A stretch of 64,000 nt of DNA. It comes from Spirosoma terrae (GTDB lineage Bacteria; Bacteroidota; Bacteroidia; Cytophagales; Spirosomataceae). The number at the start of each line of letters is the position of its first letter. Within the stretch, counting starts at the first letter, position 1. Shown here in pieces: positions 62,420 through 64,000 of this stretch. Made by a program: the position numbers and the translations under genes. Under the pieces are notes generated by a model, which had not been told where the DNA came from, did no database searches, and worked only from the letters and a program-made list of their open reading frames with translations. The DNA lies in the NCBI RefSeq assembly GCF_010435915.1, contig NZ_JAAFZH010000001.1, positions 62,001 to 126,000 of the forward strand. The letters run 5' to 3'.

Positions 62420-64000
62420 ATGGATGATAAATGCAATGTCTATCTACGACAACGTAGCTGGTTCTGGCTCCTACTCCTAAGTTTATCATTCATCCATTGC
62501 GATTTGTTGTTAGCGCAGATCGGCAACTGGCAAACCCATGTCAGTTATCGATCTGGTCAGTCGGTTGTAGTAGGGGCTGGCAAAGTATACGCGGCCAGCC
62601 AGAATGGCCTATTTTATTACGATAAAACAACGAACGAGACCGTAACCCTGTCAAAAAAAGACGGCCTGAGTGATGTTGGAATCAGTCACCTTCTTTACCT
62701 GTCCGATCAAAAACGTTTATTGATTGCTTACAGGAGTGGTAATCTGGATTTTCTTTCATTGGACGAATCGGGTGAGCCTGGCGCCGTTCTGAATCTGAAT
62801 ACAATTGTTACCGCTTCCAATCTTCCCCCTTCCCGAACGATCAATCATATTAATCGAGTCGGAAATACTGTTTATCTGAGCACTGATTTTGGACTGGTTG
62901 TTCTCGACCTAGTACGGAACGAAATTCGGGACACGTATTTCAGCCAGCGTCCAGATGGCGTAGCGTTGCCTATTTATCAGACAACGGCAACGGCCGATAG
63001 CCTTTATGCGCTGACAGGCTCATTGGCAACTGATGGAGTAGGGCGACGTTTACAGGCAATTCGTTTTTCTGCTACTGTAAACATTGCTGATCCGGCTAAC
63101 TGGCGGGCGGTTCCTGAACCGGGCTCGCAACTGGAGTCTATCGTAACTGCTCAGGATCGATTGGTCGTTACGGTAAATGGGCAGGGGATCTATCAACGTC
63201 AAACCGGACGGTGGGTGCTAGTTCAAACACTTGCGAATCCGATAATCCGGCAGTTTACGTCATCGACCGCCGTGATTGTAGCAACCAATTCGACCATTAC
63301 GATTCCTAACTCAGCTACATTCACCGGAATGCTGTTAACCAATCCTAAAGAGGTCATGGCAGATGGGAATCAGGTTTGGGTAGCTGATGCGCAGAACGGT
63401 CTGCTTTATGGCAATGCTGGTACTTTTCAGCAAATTGCTCCGGAAGGTCCAACCCGTGATTTGTTTTCGGGTTTGTATGCCTACTCGAATACGTTGGTTG
63501 CCTTACCTAACGCCCCTCAAAGTGCTACGTTGTCTGATAGTGGCCAACCGCCCGTTGAGGTTTTTTCGGTGCCTGATCGTCGATGGCGTAGCGAGACCGG
63601 CCTGGGAAGAATTATAGGATTCAATTCCGCTGCTTATTTGCCAAATGAGCAAACCCTATACTTCGGTAGCTATGGCGGTGGTTTGCGAAGCCAGGCAAAC
63701 GGCCAACCAATAACAACTGTTACGTTGCCAGCCACGATTGGGCCTTATATCAGTTGTATGGCCTCTGATCGGGACGGAAATTTATGGATAGCTACCGCAG
63801 GACCGAACGCCCGGCAAGCCACCTTGCATGTTCGGCGGCCCGACGGCCAATTCCAGTCTTTTTCGACCGTTACCATAACAACGATTAACCAGCTAGTACC
63901 CGATGATTTTGGCTTTATATGGCTTCGGTTGAGTTCGGGCGGTATTTTGGTATTTGATCCTCAAAACAACCGGAGCCGTTTCCTGACATCTGAAGCAGGG
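62420..64000 (+). CDS. porZ: PorZ-like T9SS beta-propeller protein (3' end beyond window)
   Basis: I translated from ATG 62420; the frame stays open to base 64000, giving 527 residues of a longer gene. A signal region (about 10-36) precedes IGNWQTHVSYRSGQSVVVGA, the start typical of PorZ. Repeats such as VYAASQNGLFYYDK, VYLSTDFGLVVLDL, VWVADAQNGLLYG and NLWIATAGPNARQ are two-component-propeller blades. PorZ acts at the outer membrane in type IX secretion, in line with the T9SS-exported protease at 5.9 kb. It could be another two-component propeller protein if the C-terminus differs. Confidence 0.75.
   Translation, partial: MDDKCNVYLRQRSWFWLLLLSLSFIHCDLLLAQIGNWQTHVSYRSGQSVVVGAGKVYAASQNGLFYYDKTTNETVTLSKKDGLSDVGISHLLYLSDQKRLLIAYRSGNLDFLSLDESGEPGAVLNLNTIVTASNLPPSRTINHINRVGNTVYLSTDFGLVVLDLVRNEIRDTYFSQRPDGVALPIYQTTATADSLYALTGSLATDGVGRRLQAIRFSATVNIADPANWRAVPEPGSQLESIVTAQDRLVVTVNGQGIYQRQTGRWVLVQTLANPIIRQFTSSTAVIVATNSTITIPNSATFTGMLLTNPKEVMADGNQVWVADAQNGLLYGNAGTFQQIAPEGPTRDLFSGLYAYSNTLVALPNAPQSATLSDSGQPPVEVFSVPDRRWRSETGLGRIIGFNSAAYLPNEQTLYFGSYGGGLRSQANGQPITTVTLPATIGPYISCMASDRDGNLWIATAGPNARQATLHVRRPDGQFQSFSTVTITTINQLVPDDFGFIWLRLSSGGILVFDPQNNRSRFLTSEAG

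Noticed and set aside
1-64000. CRISPR array, prophage or insertion sequence
   Set aside because: No regularly spaced direct repeats, integrase, transposase or phage structural genes were found on either strand.

Overview
The window looks like a chromosomal stretch from a Bacteroidota member of the Cytophagales, probably Spirosoma or a close relative. Reasons: promoters of the Bacteroidota form (TAnnTTTG at -7, TTG at -33), type IX secretion parts (a PorZ-like propeller and a cargo-type C-terminal sorting domain), a TonB receptor with a carboxypeptidase-regulatory-like N-terminus, NagB fused to a PIG-L domain, DUF4301 and DUF2141 proteins, and few Shine-Dalgarno sequences. The assignment is an inference from gene content. 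I see no insertion sequence, prophage, rRNA or CRISPR array; almost everything is ordinary housekeeping or envelope gene content at uniform composition.

Layout. 1-1700: 5' part of trpE (minus strand) behind a complete transcription attenuator with a Trp-rich leader peptide, then tRNA-Pro(CGG). 2.0-14.5 kb: astacin lipoprotein, DUF2141 protein, RecQ, a T9SS-exported metalloprotease, a PBP4-type peptidase, an APC permease, a secreted beta/gamma-crystallin protein, fluoride channel CrcB and an M14 peptidase. 14.6-19.4 kb: a TonB-dependent receptor and a beta-helix lipoprotein behind four tandem 11-bp repeats that resemble a PhoB/OmpR-type activator site. 19.8-24.7 kb: Rrf2 regulator, DUF4301 protein, HAD phosphatase, nitrilase-type amidase, peptide deformylase, RuvX. 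24.8-29.9 kb: XdhC plus a two-subunit molybdenum hydroxylase, divergent from a Nudix-derived regulator whose Nudix box is degenerate. 30-39.4 kb: a CotH/lamin-tail secreted protein, a Gfo/Idh/MocA oxidoreductase, the NagB-PIG-L fusion, a possible defence-type protein and a NagX-like acyltransferase.

39.5-45.6 kb: M16 peptidase, then a thiamine salvage operon thiM-thiE-thiD-tenA directly behind a TPP riboswitch. 45.7-58 kb: a YD-type lipoprotein, OsmC, a PHP-GDPD fusion, three serine hydrolases, a siderophore-interacting flavoprotein, a HipA-like kinase paired with DUF3037, a DUF1801 protein and a large secreted glycosidase-like protein. 58-64 kb: an outer-membrane barrel with an N-terminal helix-hairpin-helix domain, an unrecognised proline-rich protein, thymidine kinase and a truncated PorZ-like gene.

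Regulatory and structural DNA gives the strongest observations: the trp attenuator, the TPP riboswitch, the 11-bp repeat array, very long perfect hairpins at gene ends (29 and 32 bp stems), a REP-like palindromic element present twice (36.9 and 44.1 kb), and an apparent excess of the word TACGT/ACGTA. The best candidates for undescribed biology are the 37.1 kb protein and the HipA-like/DUF3037 pair. Neither is proven by sequence alone.
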